Positions 44,345 through 53,336 are shown, numbered from the stretch's first letter. The stretch is DNA of 64,000 nucleotides from UBA4363 sp002393965 (GCA_946542925.1 CAMNLA010000021.1:53807-117806), one strand, 5' to 3'. Notes: generated from the letters alone by a model not told the origin. Numbers and translations: made by a program.

Positions 44345-44528
44345 TGGGCGCTGGATTTGGTCGGCTGATTTTCCACGTTCATATTCCCTTTTAAAGAATA
44401 AAGTAGAGAGTTGTTCTATTTTTCTGCTTTTACGCAGGTCTTTGTGGTAAATGCAACCATGTTTCAATGCAATTTTAGAACTATTTTCCTAAATATGCAA
44501 CTATTGTGGCAAAATAGTTTGTTTTTGT

Positions 44529-44536
44529 TAACTTTG
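44529..44536 (+). promoter_or_regulatory. Promoter -7 box for metY
   Basis: TAACTTTG matches TAnnTTTG, and a TTG lies at 44504-44506, 22 bases upstream. It is 95 bases before the metY ATG and about 185 bases from the divergent Lrp start. Confidence 0.6.
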
Positions 44537-44630
44537 CGATTCCTGTTCGTGGGGTATCGATATGCCTTTATATTGCCGTTTGGCAATCCGAATCGGAAGA
44601 TCAGTTTTAAAAAAAATTCTTAGTGAAAAT

Positions 44631-45923
44631 ATGAGCGACAAAAAACAGAAAAACCTCGGCACAATCTGTGTTCAGGAAGGATGGAAACCAAAGAAAGGTG
44701 AACCTCGTGTACTGCCTATCTACCAGAGTACAACGTTCAAGTACGACAATACCGAACAGATGGCAGATCTCTTCGACCTTAAGGACTCTGGCTATTTCTA
44801 TACTCGACTGCAGAATCCTACCAACGATTTCGTTGCTTCTAAAATTGCCGCTCTCGAAGGGGGAGTGGCAGCTATGCTGACTTCAAGCGGACAGGCGGCT
44901 TCTTTCTATTCCGTGTTTAATGTCTGCGAGGCAGGAGGACATTTCATCAGTTCTTCAACCATCTACGGAGGTACCTACAATCTCTTTGCCGTTACCATGA
45001 AGAAACTCGGCATCGAGGTGACATTCGTTGACCCAGATGCGCCGGAGGAGGAAATACAGAAGGCTTTCCGACCGAATACCAAATGCATCTTCGGTGAGAC
45101 AATCGCCAACCCGGTCCTTAATGTGCTGGACATTGAGAAGTTCGCACGTATCGCTCACCGCAACGGTGTTCCGCTCATCGTGGATAATACGTTCCCGACT
45201 CCAATAAATTGCCGGCCTTTCGAATTCGGTGCCGATATCGTCATCCACTCTACAACTAAGTACATGGATGGACACGCTACTGCCGTCGGAGGTTGTATCG
45301 TCGATAGTGGCAATTTCGATTGGGACGCTCAGGCTCAGAAGTTCCCAGGATTGACACAGCCCGACCCTTCTTACCATGGACTCGCCTATACAAAGGCTTT
45401 CGGAAAGGCTGCTTTCATCACTAAGGCTACGGCACAACTCATGCGTGACCTCGGTTCTATCCAGAGCCCGCAGAATGCTTTCCTGCTCAACCTCGGACTT
45501 GAGACGCTTCACCTCCGTATGCCTCGCCATTGCGAGAATGCTCTGCAGGTGGCTCAGTACCTCGAGGAAAATCCAGAAGTGGCATGGGTTAACTATTCTG
45601 GCTTGCGCAGCAGCAAGTACTACGAACTGGCTCAGAAACAGTTCGATGGCGGTCGTAGTTGCGGAGTCGTGACATTCGGTATCAAGGGGGGGCGCGAGCG
45701 TTCCATCCGTTTCATGGACTCTCTCAAACTGACTTGCATCGTGACGCACGTCGCTGATGCTCGTACCTGTGTGCTTCACCCAGCAAGCCACACACACCGT
45801 CAACTCTCTGACGAACAACTGCTTGAGGCTGGAGTACGACCGGATTTGATTCGTTACTCCGTTGGTATCGAGGATATCGATGACATCATCGCTGATCTCG
45901 AGACAGGATTCCGTGCGTTGTGA
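44631..45923 (+). CDS. metY: O-acetylhomoserine sulfhydrylase
   Basis: From the ATG at 44631 the protein has 430 residues, usual for O-acetylhomoserine (thiol)-lyase. It is a PLP enzyme of the Cys/Met metabolism family: YQSTTFKYDNTEQMADLF near the N-terminus, LTSSGQAASFYSVFN, the cofactor region VDNTFPTPINCRPFEFGADI and the PLP lysine in VIHSTTKYMDGHA. It converts O-acetylhomoserine and sulfide to homocysteine. The frame extends to 44562, but that part lies in the leader. The metA gene, which should make its substrate, is 126 bases downstream on the same strand. Confidence 0.9.
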   Translation: MSDKKQKNLGTICVQEGWKPKKGEPRVLPIYQSTTFKYDNTEQMADLFDLKDSGYFYTRLQNPTNDFVASKIAALEGGVAAMLTSSGQAASFYSVFNVCEAGGHFISSSTIYGGTYNLFAVTMKKLGIEVTFVDPDAPEEEIQKAFRPNTKCIFGETIANPVLNVLDIEKFARIAHRNGVPLIVDNTFPTPINCRPFEFGADIVIHSTTKYMDGHATAVGGCIVDSGNFDWDAQAQKFPGLTQPDPSYHGLAYTKAFGKAAFITKATAQLMRDLGSIQSPQNAFLLNLGLETLHLRMPRHCENALQVAQYLEENPEVAWVNYSGLRSSKYYELAQKQFDGGRSCGVVTFGIKGGRERSIRFMDSLKLTCIVTHVADARTCVLHPASHTHRQLSDEQLLEAGVRPDLIRYSVGIEDIDDIIADLETGFRAL

Positions 45924-46049
45924 GAGGACAACACGATCTGCTCAAAAAAAAATTTGATAACAATTTTGTAGCCAGTGATGCGCAGAATACGATGAAAATC
46001 GAACTCTGCCATGGCTGGTTGAAAAGGACTATCCAAGGAGAATTGATTT

Positions 46050-46967
46050 ATGCCGCTTAATCTGCCTGACAAACTTCCGGCAATTGATTTGTTGAAGAAG
46101 GAGAATATCTTCGTCATGGATTCCTCGCGTGCTCTTTCGCAGGATATACGACCGATGCATATCGCCTGTCTCAACCTCATGCCGTTGAAAGTGTCAACAG
46201 AGACGGATATCGTACGGCTGCTTTCCAATACTCCTCTCCAGCTCGAACTCGAGTTCATGAAACTCCAGAGCCATACACCGCGTAACTCTCCTATCGAACA
46301 CATGATGCAGTTCTACGTGCCTTTCGACGAGATGAAAAAACGGAAATACGACGCCCTTATCGTCACGGGGGCACCCGTCGAACACCTCGACTACGAACAG
46401 GTGGACTACTGGGATGAACTATGCGAAGTGTTCGATTGGGCAAAGGGAAACGTAACCTCGACTCTTTTTATCTGTTGGAGTGCACAGGCTGCCCTCTATT
46501 ACTATTATGGCATCCCCAAGTATCCGCTGTCGGAAAAGATGTTCGGAGTCTTCGAACATACGGTTTGTCAGCCTCTCAATCCTCTCTTCCGTGGATTCGA
46601 CGATCGTTTCTTCATCCCTCATAGCCGGCATACCGAGATTCGACGCGACGACCTCCTTCGTGTTCCGGATATCAACATCCTCTCCGAAAGCGACGAGGCA
46701 GGGGTCGCAATGGCTATGGCTCGTAACGGACGTGAGATCTTTGTCATGGGACACATGGAATACTCTCCTCTGACGCTCGATGGGGAATACAAAAGGGACC
46801 TCGCTAAAAATCTGCCGATACGCTTGCCGGTCAATTACTATCCTGACGATGACCCGTCACGCCCTCCTGTCGTTCGTTGGCGGGCTCATGCCAATTTATT
46901 CTATCATAACTGGCTTAACTATTTTATCTATCAGGAGACTCCCTACAATCTTTCTTCTATCGTATAG
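46050..46967 (+). CDS. metA: Homoserine O-acyltransferase of the MetA family, probably acetyl-specific
   Basis: This 305-residue protein has the MetA catalytic residues at the canonical positions: Cys142 in ICWSAQA, His235 and Glu237 in GHMEYSP. Residue 111 is glutamate (VTGAPVEHLDYEQ). In Bacillus cereus MetA, Glu111 gives acetyl-CoA specificity, while Gly111 in Escherichia coli gives succinyl-CoA specificity. The product is therefore predicted to be O-acetylhomoserine, the substrate of the upstream MetY. The name homoserine O-succinyltransferase commonly attached to the family is probably wrong here. Confidence 0.92.
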   Translation: MPLNLPDKLPAIDLLKKENIFVMDSSRALSQDIRPMHIACLNLMPLKVSTETDIVRLLSNTPLQLELEFMKLQSHTPRNSPIEHMMQFYVPFDEMKKRKYDALIVTGAPVEHLDYEQVDYWDELCEVFDWAKGNVTSTLFICWSAQAALYYYYGIPKYPLSEKMFGVFEHTVCQPLNPLFRGFDDRFFIPHSRHTEIRRDDLLRVPDINILSESDEAGVAMAMARNGREIFVMGHMEYSPLTLDGEYKRDLAKNLPIRLPVNYYPDDDPSRPPVVRWRAHANLFYHNWLNYFIYQETPYNLSSIV

Positions 46968-47012
46968 GCTCTCTCTTTGCCACAGTCGCAAATCCACACG
47001 ATTGTGTGCGTT

Positions 47013-47052
47013 ACAAAAAAAAGACACCGATAACGTCGGTGTCTTTTTTTGT
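47013..47052. terminator. Bidirectional terminator between metA and PBP1A
   Basis: A stem of GACACCGA with TCGGTGTC is extended by long A and T runs on either side, with a 5-base loop. It serves the convergent metA and PBP1A genes. Confidence 0.9.
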
Positions 47053-47069
47053 ATGCAGGGGAGAAGTCC

Positions 47070-49496
47070 TTATTCCTTTGTCATGGATTCTTCAATGACT
47101 TCAGACGGTATCTCTTCTCCGAATTCCTCTTGCAACGAGTCTCCCGAAAGAGAGTCCTGTGACGGTGCAGCAATATAGGATGAACCGCAGTTGTACGTAC
47201 GGTCTATAGTCTGTTTTGGCTTGTCGGAGAACCGACCACGATACGAGGCAAATTGCGCGTCGGTCAGCACCTTTTTGAAGAATGTTCCTACAATAGGAAG
47301 GGCAATCTTGCCTCCCGAACCCAATTTGCCGGTTCGGAAATGGATGCAACGATGCTCGCCGCCTACCCATGCGCCTCCGACCAAGTGTGGCGACACTCCG
47401 ACAAACCAAGCGTCCGAATGGTTGTTCGAAGTGCCCGTCTTGCCTCCGAAATCCGTCATCGTCCCCGAGATATACGACCACAGGGGTTGGGAGGTCGCTC
47501 CAGGCTCTGTCAGCGCTCCACGCAACATCTGCTGCATCAGAAATGCAGTCTCATACGGGACTGCCTGCGTGTCCTGGTGCTTTTCGTTCCGACAGTTGTA
47601 GATCTCTTTTCCGTCTGCATCGACAATGCGCTCTACCAATACCGGGTCGTGCATGCGTCCGTCGTTCAGAATGGTACAGTAGGCATTTACCAATTCTTCC
47701 AAGGTGACGTCCGATGCGCCCAGCGATGTTGACGGACGTACGTGAAGATGGGTCTTGATTCCCATCTTGTATGCAGTGCGCACAATATTGTCAATGCCAG
47801 TCTGTTGTGCCAATTTTACGGCGATGGCATTGCACGATTGAGCAAAGGCACATTTCAAGGTCATGTTCGCATTGCTGAAGAAACCGTCAGCATTGTGCGG
47901 TGTCCAGTGTTTCATCTCTCCGTTTTCCGGATAGTCCCATGCTACGTATGAGTCGCGCTCATAATCGCAGGGCGACATCCCTTGGTTCATCGCCTCGGTA
48001 TAGACAAATAACTTGAATGTGGACCCCGGTTGCCTTTGTGCACGAACTTTGTCGTATTTCCAGAAGTTGAAGTCAATGTCTCCAACCCATGCCTTTATAT
48101 ATCCGGTCGTCGGTTCCATCGCAACGAAACCTGTATGAAGGAATCGCTCCATGTAACGGATCGAATCATAGGACGATAGGTCTTTATAGATATATCCTTT
48201 ATCCCAATCAAATACCTTTACCTTGTGTACCTTGTTCATCGCCGCTCTGATGGAGTCCGGGTCGTTCGGGTAACGACTCTTCAAGGCTTTGTACGTGTCT
48301 GTGCGTCGCGCAATGTTCTCAATGAAGTCCGGGATGATTTGACCACGCTCGTCTCGCCATGGCTCCTGAGTTCCCCAATGGGCATTGAAGGAACGCTGCA
48401 CGCGTTTCATCTGCTCTGATACGGCCTCTTCTGCATATTTCTGCATCCGTGAGTCCACCGTGGTGTAGATCTTCAATCCGTCTGCGTAGAGGTCAATGTC
48501 TTTTTCCTTACACCATTCTTCCAGTTCGTCCGCAACGGCCTCACGGAAGTAGAGTGCATTGCCGTCATACGTTTTCTCAACAACGTACTTGCGCATGTCG
48601 ATCTCAATCTTTTTCAGCGAGTCGCACTCTTCTTTCGTGATCAGATGATGGTCTCGGAGATTCTCCAACACTACATTACGACGCGTGCGACTGTTCTTTG
48701 GATTGATTTTTGGGTTATACGTTGTCGTGGCTTTCAGCATACCCACCAGCGTGGCACTCTGCTCCGTAGTCAGGTCTTTCGGTGTCGTTCCGAAGTAGGT
48801 CTTGGCGGCTGTCTTGATGCCGTACGCATTGCTGCCGAAGTCCACCGTATTCAGATACATCGTCAGGATCTCCTGTTTGTCGTAGATACACTCGATCTTG
48901 ATGGCTGTAATCCATTCTTTCGTCTTGGCAATGATGATGGACAGACCCGGAATATGACCCAACAGACCCGTCGAGAACTGGCTACGTGTCTTGAACATGT
49001 TTTTTACCAACTGCTGCGTGATGGTCGAGGCGCCTCGTGTCTTACCATACAATGCCATGTCTTTCACAGCGGCAAACAGGCCTTGAAAGTCAATGCCGAA
49101 ATGGTCATAGAAGCGCTCGTCTTCCGTGGCGATAAGCGTGTTCACCAACATGGGGTTGATGTCCTCGTATTTGACTGGTGTACGGTTTTCCCGGAAGTAC
49201 TTGCCAATCAGTTTCCCGTCTGATGAGTAGATCTCGGAGGCAACATTCGGTTCTGGATGACGGACATTCTCAATGCTCGGTGACTTGCCGAACAGCCATA
49301 GAAAGTTGATGTCAACCAACAGTAGATATAGTAGAAATAACAGGAATAGGTACAGCAGCGACAATCCGATTTTTCCATACCAGGGGGCACTGTTAAAGCC
49401 CTTTTTACGATTCGAAAAGAACTGGCGGATAGCCTGCCAGACCTTTATTCCGTACTTTCTGACGATGACGAGTAGTTTTTTGTATGTGTTGTTCAT
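47070..49496 (-). CDS. Class A penicillin-binding protein (PBP1A)
   Basis: This 808-residue protein has a cytoplasmic basic start, one membrane segment (about 45-70) and a glycosyltransferase 51 domain with the motif ATEDERFYDHFGID and TRGASTITQQLVKNM. Its transpeptidase domain carries the serine motif PGSTFKLF, the SCN motif in FAQSCNAIAV and KTGTSNNHSDAWFVG. It polymerises and crosslinks peptidoglycan on the periplasmic side of the inner membrane. It is a single gene with its own promoter and a shared terminator with metA. Confidence 0.95.
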   Translation of the reverse strand: MNNTYKKLLVIVRKYGIKVWQAIRQFFSNRKKGFNSAPWYGKIGLSLLYLFLLFLLYLLLVDINFLWLFGKSPSIENVRHPEPNVASEIYSSDGKLIGKYFRENRTPVKYEDINPMLVNTLIATEDERFYDHFGIDFQGLFAAVKDMALYGKTRGASTITQQLVKNMFKTRSQFSTGLLGHIPGLSIIIAKTKEWITAIKIECIYDKQEILTMYLNTVDFGSNAYGIKTAAKTYFGTTPKDLTTEQSATLVGMLKATTTYNPKINPKNSRTRRNVVLENLRDHHLITKEECDSLKKIEIDMRKYVVEKTYDGNALYFREAVADELEEWCKEKDIDLYADGLKIYTTVDSRMQKYAEEAVSEQMKRVQRSFNAHWGTQEPWRDERGQIIPDFIENIARRTDTYKALKSRYPNDPDSIRAAMNKVHKVKVFDWDKGYIYKDLSSYDSIRYMERFLHTGFVAMEPTTGYIKAWVGDIDFNFWKYDKVRAQRQPGSTFKLFVYTEAMNQGMSPCDYERDSYVAWDYPENGEMKHWTPHNADGFFSNANMTLKCAFAQSCNAIAVKLAQQTGIDNIVRTAYKMGIKTHLHVRPSTSLGASDVTLEELVNAYCTILNDGRMHDPVLVERIVDADGKEIYNCRNEKHQDTQAVPYETAFLMQQMLRGALTEPGATSQPLWSYISGTMTDFGGKTGTSNNHSDAWFVGVSPHLVGGAWVGGEHRCIHFRTGKLGSGGKIALPIVGTFFKKVLTDAQFASYRGRFSDKPKQTIDRTYNCGSSYIAAPSQDSLSGDSLQEEFGEEIPSEVIEESMTKE

Positions 49497-49578
49497 AGAA
49501 CCAAAGGAAAGCGGCCAAGAAACCCTTCCCGTGTTGTGTTTTCCATTGCTTTCTGGTGGGGTGTGTCGAAACAGATGC

Positions 49579-49586
49579 CAAATATA
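49579..49586 (-). promoter_or_regulatory. Promoter -7 box for the PBP1A gene
   Basis: The minus strand reads TATATTTG, matching TAnnTTTG, 82 bases before the start codon at 49496. Confidence 0.6.
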
Positions 49587-49622
49587 CTCTTTTTTTATAA
49601 CACGGCATATTCAGATTGTTCC

Positions 49623-49630
49623 TATTTTTG
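49623..49630 (+). promoter_or_regulatory. Promoter -7 box for the Dabb gene
   Basis: TATTTTTG matches TAnnTTTG, 81 bases before the ATG at 49712. It is divergent from the PBP1A box 36 bases away. Confidence 0.6.
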
Positions 49631-49711
49631 TGGGAAATTTTAACCGAATGGAACGCTCTCTGAAATGGCCTTCCAAAGAGATGGAATAGAAAACTTAACA
49701 GTGAAGAAAAA

Positions 49712-50011
49712 ATGATAAGACACATCGTACTGTTCAAAATGAAACCCTTTTCCGATGCGGCAAGCCGGTTGAGCAAACTATCTGAAATAAAGGTCGCCCT
49801 GGAAGATCTGACTCAGAAGGTACCTGAACTGCTGCGCGCAGAGGCTGGAATTAACATGAACCCTGCAGAGGACTATGATCTTTCCCTGACGTGCGACGTG
49901 AATAGCATGGACGATCTGGAGGTCTATGCCAACCATCCCGATCACGTTGCTGTGAAGCATATCATTCGTGAGGTGCTGGAAGCACGGGCATGTGTCGATT
50001 ACGAGGTCTGA
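49712..50011 (+). CDS. Dabb (stress-responsive alpha/beta-barrel) domain protein
   Basis: This 99-residue protein fits the dimeric alpha/beta-barrel (Dabb) family: MIRHIVLFKMKPF at the start, the central AGINMNPAEDYDLSLTCDV and the conserved DDLEVYANHPDHVAVKHIIREV at the end, with the family histidine in NHPDHV. Members bind small molecules or act as simple enzymes; no specific role can be given. It may share a transcript with ogt, 80 bases downstream. Confidence 0.85.
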   Translation: MIRHIVLFKMKPFSDAASRLSKLSEIKVALEDLTQKVPELLRAEAGINMNPAEDYDLSLTCDVNSMDDLEVYANHPDHVAVKHIIREVLEARACVDYEV

Positions 50012-50091
50012 ACCGACTTTCAATACACAAAATGATGGAAAGGATGTCGCCGTTCCCAGTTCTCGGAATTGTGTAATCCCAGTGTGATTCT

Positions 50092-50649
50092 ATGTTTTAT
50101 GACAGCATGGACTTTACGGCACGATATCTTTCTCCGATAGGAAACATTACCATGGCATCCGATGGTATGAACCTTGTCGGTCTGTGGTTTGATGGACAGA
50201 AGTATTTTGCGGATACGCTCTGCCTTGATCATGTGTCCCGACCGTCCCTGCCAGTATTTCAAGATACGTACCGATGGCTTGATACGTATTTCAGTGGGAG
50301 AGACCCTCATTTCACTCCACGCTTGCTGATGCGTACAACGACGTTCCGTAGGCGCGTATGGAACTTACTGCTCTCCATTCCGTATGGCGAAACAGTGACC
50401 TACGGTGATTTGGCACGTCGTCTGACTGCCGTACCGGGTCTGCTCGCCTCGCATCACTTCGAAAGGACGTTGCAGTCAGAGACTCCACGAAACAGACTGT
50501 CAGCCCAGGCCGTCGGAGGTGCGGTCGCACACAATAGTATTTCCTTAATCATTCCCTGCCATCGTGTCATCGCTTCGGATGGATCGCTCACGGGCTATGC
50601 CGCCGGTCTTTCCCGAAAAAGGTTTCTTTTGCAGTTGGAAGGAGAATAA
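50092..50649 (+). CDS. ogt: Methylated-DNA-protein cysteine methyltransferase with an insertion
   Basis: This 185-residue protein has the Ogt/Ada active site IPCHRVIASDGSLTGYAAG with acceptor Cys156, preceded by SIPYGETVTYGDLARR and SAQAVGGAVAHN. It removes methyl groups from O6-methylguanine and is consumed in the process. About 18-24 residues (roughly 111-134) are inserted between the DLARR helix and the SAQAVGGAV segment, where homologues have only a short turn. The DUF1294 gene begins four bases after its stop. Confidence 0.9.
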   Translation: MFYDSMDFTARYLSPIGNITMASDGMNLVGLWFDGQKYFADTLCLDHVSRPSLPVFQDTYRWLDTYFSGRDPHFTPRLLMRTTTFRRRVWNLLLSIPYGETVTYGDLARRLTAVPGLLASHHFERTLQSETPRNRLSAQAVGGAVAHNSISLIIPCHRVIASDGSLTGYAAGLSRKRFLLQLEGE

Positions 50650-50653
50650 CAGA

Positions 50654-50938
50654 ATGGAGTTCCTTATTGTCATCGTTGTTTATCTTGTCGCTGTCAATGT
50701 CGTCGCATTTCTTCTCTTCGGCATCGATAAGTGGAAGGCCCGCCACGCACGGTGGCGCATATCCGAGACGACACTCTTCGGCATGGCATTGATGGGAGGT
50801 GGTCTCGGTGCTTGGCTTGGTATGAGGGTGTGGCACCACAAGACCCTGCATCGACTCTTTCGTTATGGCATCCCTTTTTTACTGATTCTCCATCTTTCCC
50901 TGTTCGTCTTCTTGTATTCCAGTACCTGTTTTTCCTGA
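50654..50938 (+). CDS. DUF1294 membrane protein
   Basis: From the ATG at 50654 the protein has 94 residues; upstream extension of the frame into ogt is discounted. It fits DUF1294: an N-terminal membrane segment, then FGIDKWKARHARWRISETTLFGMALMGG, GAWLGMRVWHHKT and a C-terminal membrane segment. Its function is unknown. It is probably co-transcribed with ogt, given the 4-base gap. Confidence 0.85.
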   Translation: MEFLIVIVVYLVAVNVVAFLLFGIDKWKARHARWRISETTLFGMALMGGGLGAWLGMRVWHHKTLHRLFRYGIPFLLILHLSLFVFLYSSTCFS

Positions 50939-51026
50939 ATATCGTAGCATGATATCCCTTTAAATTGCGAGAAGAGAAAGCGTTATTCCCTTTATTTTGT
51001 GATAGGGACACCCCTTTCTGACATGG

Positions 51027-51034
51027 TAAATTTG
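51027..51034 (+). promoter_or_regulatory. Promoter -7 box for the flavodoxin
   Basis: TAAATTTG matches TAnnTTTG, 39 bases before the ATG. A TTTG at 50996-50999 is 27 bases upstream, longer than the usual spacing. Confidence 0.55.
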
Positions 51035-51073
51035 CGTACGGTTATTGATTACTTTATTTAAATAATTGTACGT

Positions 51074-51577
51074 ATGAACAAAATTGGTATCTTTTTCGGT
51101 TCTTCAACCGGCAACACAACGGTTGCTGCAGAAAAAATCGCGGCACAACTCGGCAATGCGGATCTTCATGATGTGGGAGAGGGTGTCTCTTCCGCCGACT
51201 TTGAAGGGTATGATTATCTCATTCTCGGTACTTCGACTTGGGGATGCGGAGACTTACAGGATGATTGGGAAACGACACTTCCGGAATTGCAGAAGGCTGA
51301 TCTCTCCGGGAAGACGGTTGCCCTCTTTGGACTGGGAGATTCATCTTCCTATTCCGATACGTTTGTCAGTGCAATGGGCAAGATTTACGATGTCTTGAAG
51401 CAAAAGGATGTCTCGTTGGTCGGCCAGGTGGACAGCTCGGATTATTCTTACGATGATTCCGAGGCTTTGGTGAATGGAAAATTTGTGGGACTCGCATTGG
51501 ACGAAGATAATGAATCATCGAAGACTGACGAACGAATCAAAGGTTGGGTCGAGTCCATTCGGGAGAGCATGAAGTAA
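51074..51577 (+). CDS. fldA: Flavodoxin
   Basis: This 167-residue protein is a long-chain flavodoxin: FMN phosphate loop GSSTGNTTVAA near residues 9-19, LGTSTWGCGDLQDDW at the 50s loop and ALFGLGDSSSYSDTFVSAM at the 90s loop. It carries electrons at low potential in the cytoplasm, replacing ferredoxin. It has its own promoter. The radical SAM gene is convergent with it, 64 bases away. Confidence 0.93.
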   Translation: MNKIGIFFGSSTGNTTVAAEKIAAQLGNADLHDVGEGVSSADFEGYDYLILGTSTWGCGDLQDDWETTLPELQKADLSGKTVALFGLGDSSSYSDTFVSAMGKIYDVLKQKDVSLVGQVDSSDYSYDDSEALVNGKFVGLALDEDNESSKTDERIKGWVESIRESMK

Positions 51578-51641
51578 CTCTTTGAATAAGGATAGACAGA
51601 GCGATAAGGGAAAAGATACTAACTTATTCGAGATCCCGTTA

Positions 51642-52496
51642 TCAGTGAAATCCACAACGAAGGCAGGTTTCTTCGACAGCTTTGTGCTGCTGGAAGCCCT
51701 CTCGGATGCGCAAGGCCCTTTCGGAGTGCAGGATACTGCCCAGGTCCTCGGTGAGGATATTGCCTAATGGCATGCTCCCGGTAGCATCAATGCAGCATGG
51801 TACCACCGTTCCGTCCACCAATATGGCAACATGGTCACGCAGCCCCTGACAGTGTTTCTCGACTTGTATTTCGTTTTCGTCCGACGGCCAGCGGAATCGC
51901 CGGCTGTTGTGTAGGAAAAGATGGCTTGCCAATCGGATGTTGCCGTCTTTCTCCAACTCTTCGGTCGTAAGGTGAAAACGCTCCGATAGGTAGCGGTGTA
52001 TGTGAAGGTTAAACTCGGACGATTCGTCGGCTGACTCACGGTTCCATAGACGCAGGTTGACGTAGCAGGCAGGACTTAATTCCATGGCGGCATCAAGGGT
52101 GGACTGGAGGAGGGTGGAAAGAAGCCTCTTGGGTACGTTGTACTCCCAGTCGTGTAGCGAGATGTTGATCTGGCGGACGCTCCTCAGAACCTCTTTCTGT
52201 TCTGCTACCTGGCGACCGTTGGTCGTCAGGTTGACATGCAACCCCAGCGATCTGGCATCTTCGACGATTCCGGCAAATTGGGGATGGATGAGTGGCTCGC
52301 CCAGAACATGCAGATAGACATAGTCCGTATAGGGACGGATGCGCTCTGCAATGTTCCGAAATGTCCTGCGGTCCATATCGCTCTTCTCTCGTTCGTCCTT
52401 GCAACAGAACGGACAATGGAAGTTACAGCGGTTGGTGATTTCAATGTATATCTTTTTCAGGATAGGCATAAGGTTCTCTGAAGGGCATGAATCCAC
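51642..52496 (-). CDS. Radical SAM/SPASM-domain protein
   Basis: This 284-residue protein has the radical SAM cluster CxxxCxxC as Cys24, Cys28 and Cys31 (TNRCNFHCPFC), a GEPLIHPQF loop and INISLHDWE typical of the barrel. A C-terminal SPASM-like region contributes more cysteines (HCQGLRDH, VVPCCIDATG, EETCLRCGFH) and includes GNILTEDLGSILHSE. SPASM enzymes modify peptides or sugars with extra iron-sulfur clusters. No precursor peptide was found beside it, so the substrate is unknown. A start at Met10 (MPILKK) is also possible. Its activity would need an electron donor such as flavodoxin. Confidence 0.82.
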   Translation of the reverse strand: MDSCPSENLMPILKKIYIEITNRCNFHCPFCCKDEREKSDMDRRTFRNIAERIRPYTDYVYLHVLGEPLIHPQFAGIVEDARSLGLHVNLTTNGRQVAEQKEVLRSVRQINISLHDWEYNVPKRLLSTLLQSTLDAAMELSPACYVNLRLWNRESADESSEFNLHIHRYLSERFHLTTEELEKDGNIRLASHLFLHNSRRFRWPSDENEIQVEKHCQGLRDHVAILVDGTVVPCCIDATGSMPLGNILTEDLGSILHSERALRIREGFQQHKAVEETCLRCGFH

Positions 52497-52504
52497 GCTC
52501 CAGA

Positions 52505-52549
52505 TATAAAAATAAGCAGGAGAGAGGAATCGTTTCTTTTCTCCTGCTT
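52505..52549 (-). terminator. Intrinsic terminator of the DUF5606 gene
   Basis: On the minus strand a 9-10 bp stem (AAGCAGGAGA with TCTCCTGCTT) is followed by a T-rich stretch. It lies about 70 bases after the stop codon at 52621. Confidence 0.7.
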
Positions 52550-52620
52550 GTTATTGCGTCAGACCATCGTCCTTTTTCCTGTAAGGGTAGAGGATAGGTT
52601 GAACTCGGTTGTTTTCTTGT

Positions 52621-53157
52621 CTATTTGCCCGCTTTGCGAACGGTGGTGGATTTTGCTGTTCCGGCAGGCTTTCTGCTTGATGCTTTCGGCGTTGCGCTGT
52701 TACCGCTTGTCTTGCCGGCACTTTTGGCTTCTTTCTTGACTTCAGCCGGTGTTTCCTTGTTTTCTTCCGTCTGTACGGAGAAGTCCGTCAATCCATCGTT
52801 GATCAGAATATTGTACCACGAGATGACTTTCTTGATATCATTGGCATAGACATGCTCACGGTCAAACGAAGGCAAGACCTCTGCAAAGTAGGTCTTTAGC
52901 GCTTCTTTGTCTTTCAGGTCTATATTCACGGGCTTGCCTGACTCTTTCTTGTTGATAAGTTCAAATACGTCTGACAGAGGCGTCTCTCCGTTGTCTGTGT
53001 AGATGGCTACGTCTGCAAGCGATACGACTTTGTCCTTGGCATAGGCAGGCAGGCGACGCTTGTCTGCTATCGACTCGACAATCAGCATGTTGTTACCTCT
53101 GGAAATCAATCTGAACAAGCCTGGCTTGCCCGAAATGGAAAGTACTCCGTTGATCAT
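52621..53157 (-). CDS. DUF5606 family protein
   Basis: This 178-residue protein opens with GVLSISGKPGLFRLISRG and NMLIVESIADKRRLPAY, the characteristic start of the Bacteroidota family DUF5606. The last 50 residues are a low-complexity basic tail rich in Lys, Ser, Thr and Ala. The tail suggests binding to nucleic acid, but there is no direct evidence of this. Its function is unknown. It is monocistronic, with a promoter box at 53227-53234 and a terminator at 52505-52549. Confidence 0.85.
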   Translation of the reverse strand: MINGVLSISGKPGLFRLISRGNNMLIVESIADKRRLPAYAKDKVVSLADVAIYTDNGETPLSDVFELINKKESGKPVNIDLKDKEALKTYFAEVLPSFDREHVYANDIKKVISWYNILINDGLTDFSVQTEENKETPAEVKKEAKSAGKTSGNSATPKASSRKPAGTAKSTTVRKAGK

Positions 53158-53226
53158 TTTCTTGTTCTTTGTTGTTTATTTAGGAACTCTTAGAAGTTAC
53201 CTTGGATGTTTTTCTTTAAATTTCGA

Positions 53227-53234
53227 CAAAGATA
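53227..53234 (-). promoter_or_regulatory. Promoter -7 box for the DUF5606 gene
   Basis: The minus strand reads TATCTTTG, a full TAnnTTTG match, 69 bases before the start codon. Confidence 0.65.
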
Positions 53235-53301
53235 TTTTTTTTATTTGATATGCTCCCCACCTTTTTTGTTTTCTTTCGCTTTTTATCATTGAACTTTTTT
53301 T

Positions 53302-53309
53302 TACTTTTG
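53302..53309 (+). promoter_or_regulatory. Promoter -7 box for the pectinesterase
   Basis: TACTTTTG matches TAnnTTTG, 27 bases before the ATG at 53337. No -33 element was found at the usual distance. Confidence 0.55.
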
Positions 53310-53336
53310 TTGAAAATCTAATCTCAATATATTTCT

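Noticed and set aside
44543..44630. SAM riboswitch before metY
   Set aside because: The leader is only about 85 bases and shows no SAM-I or SAM-II-like helices.
44955..45818. 287-codon minus-strand frame opposite metY
   Set aside because: It is an antisense shadow; the plus strand has clear PLP-enzyme motifs.
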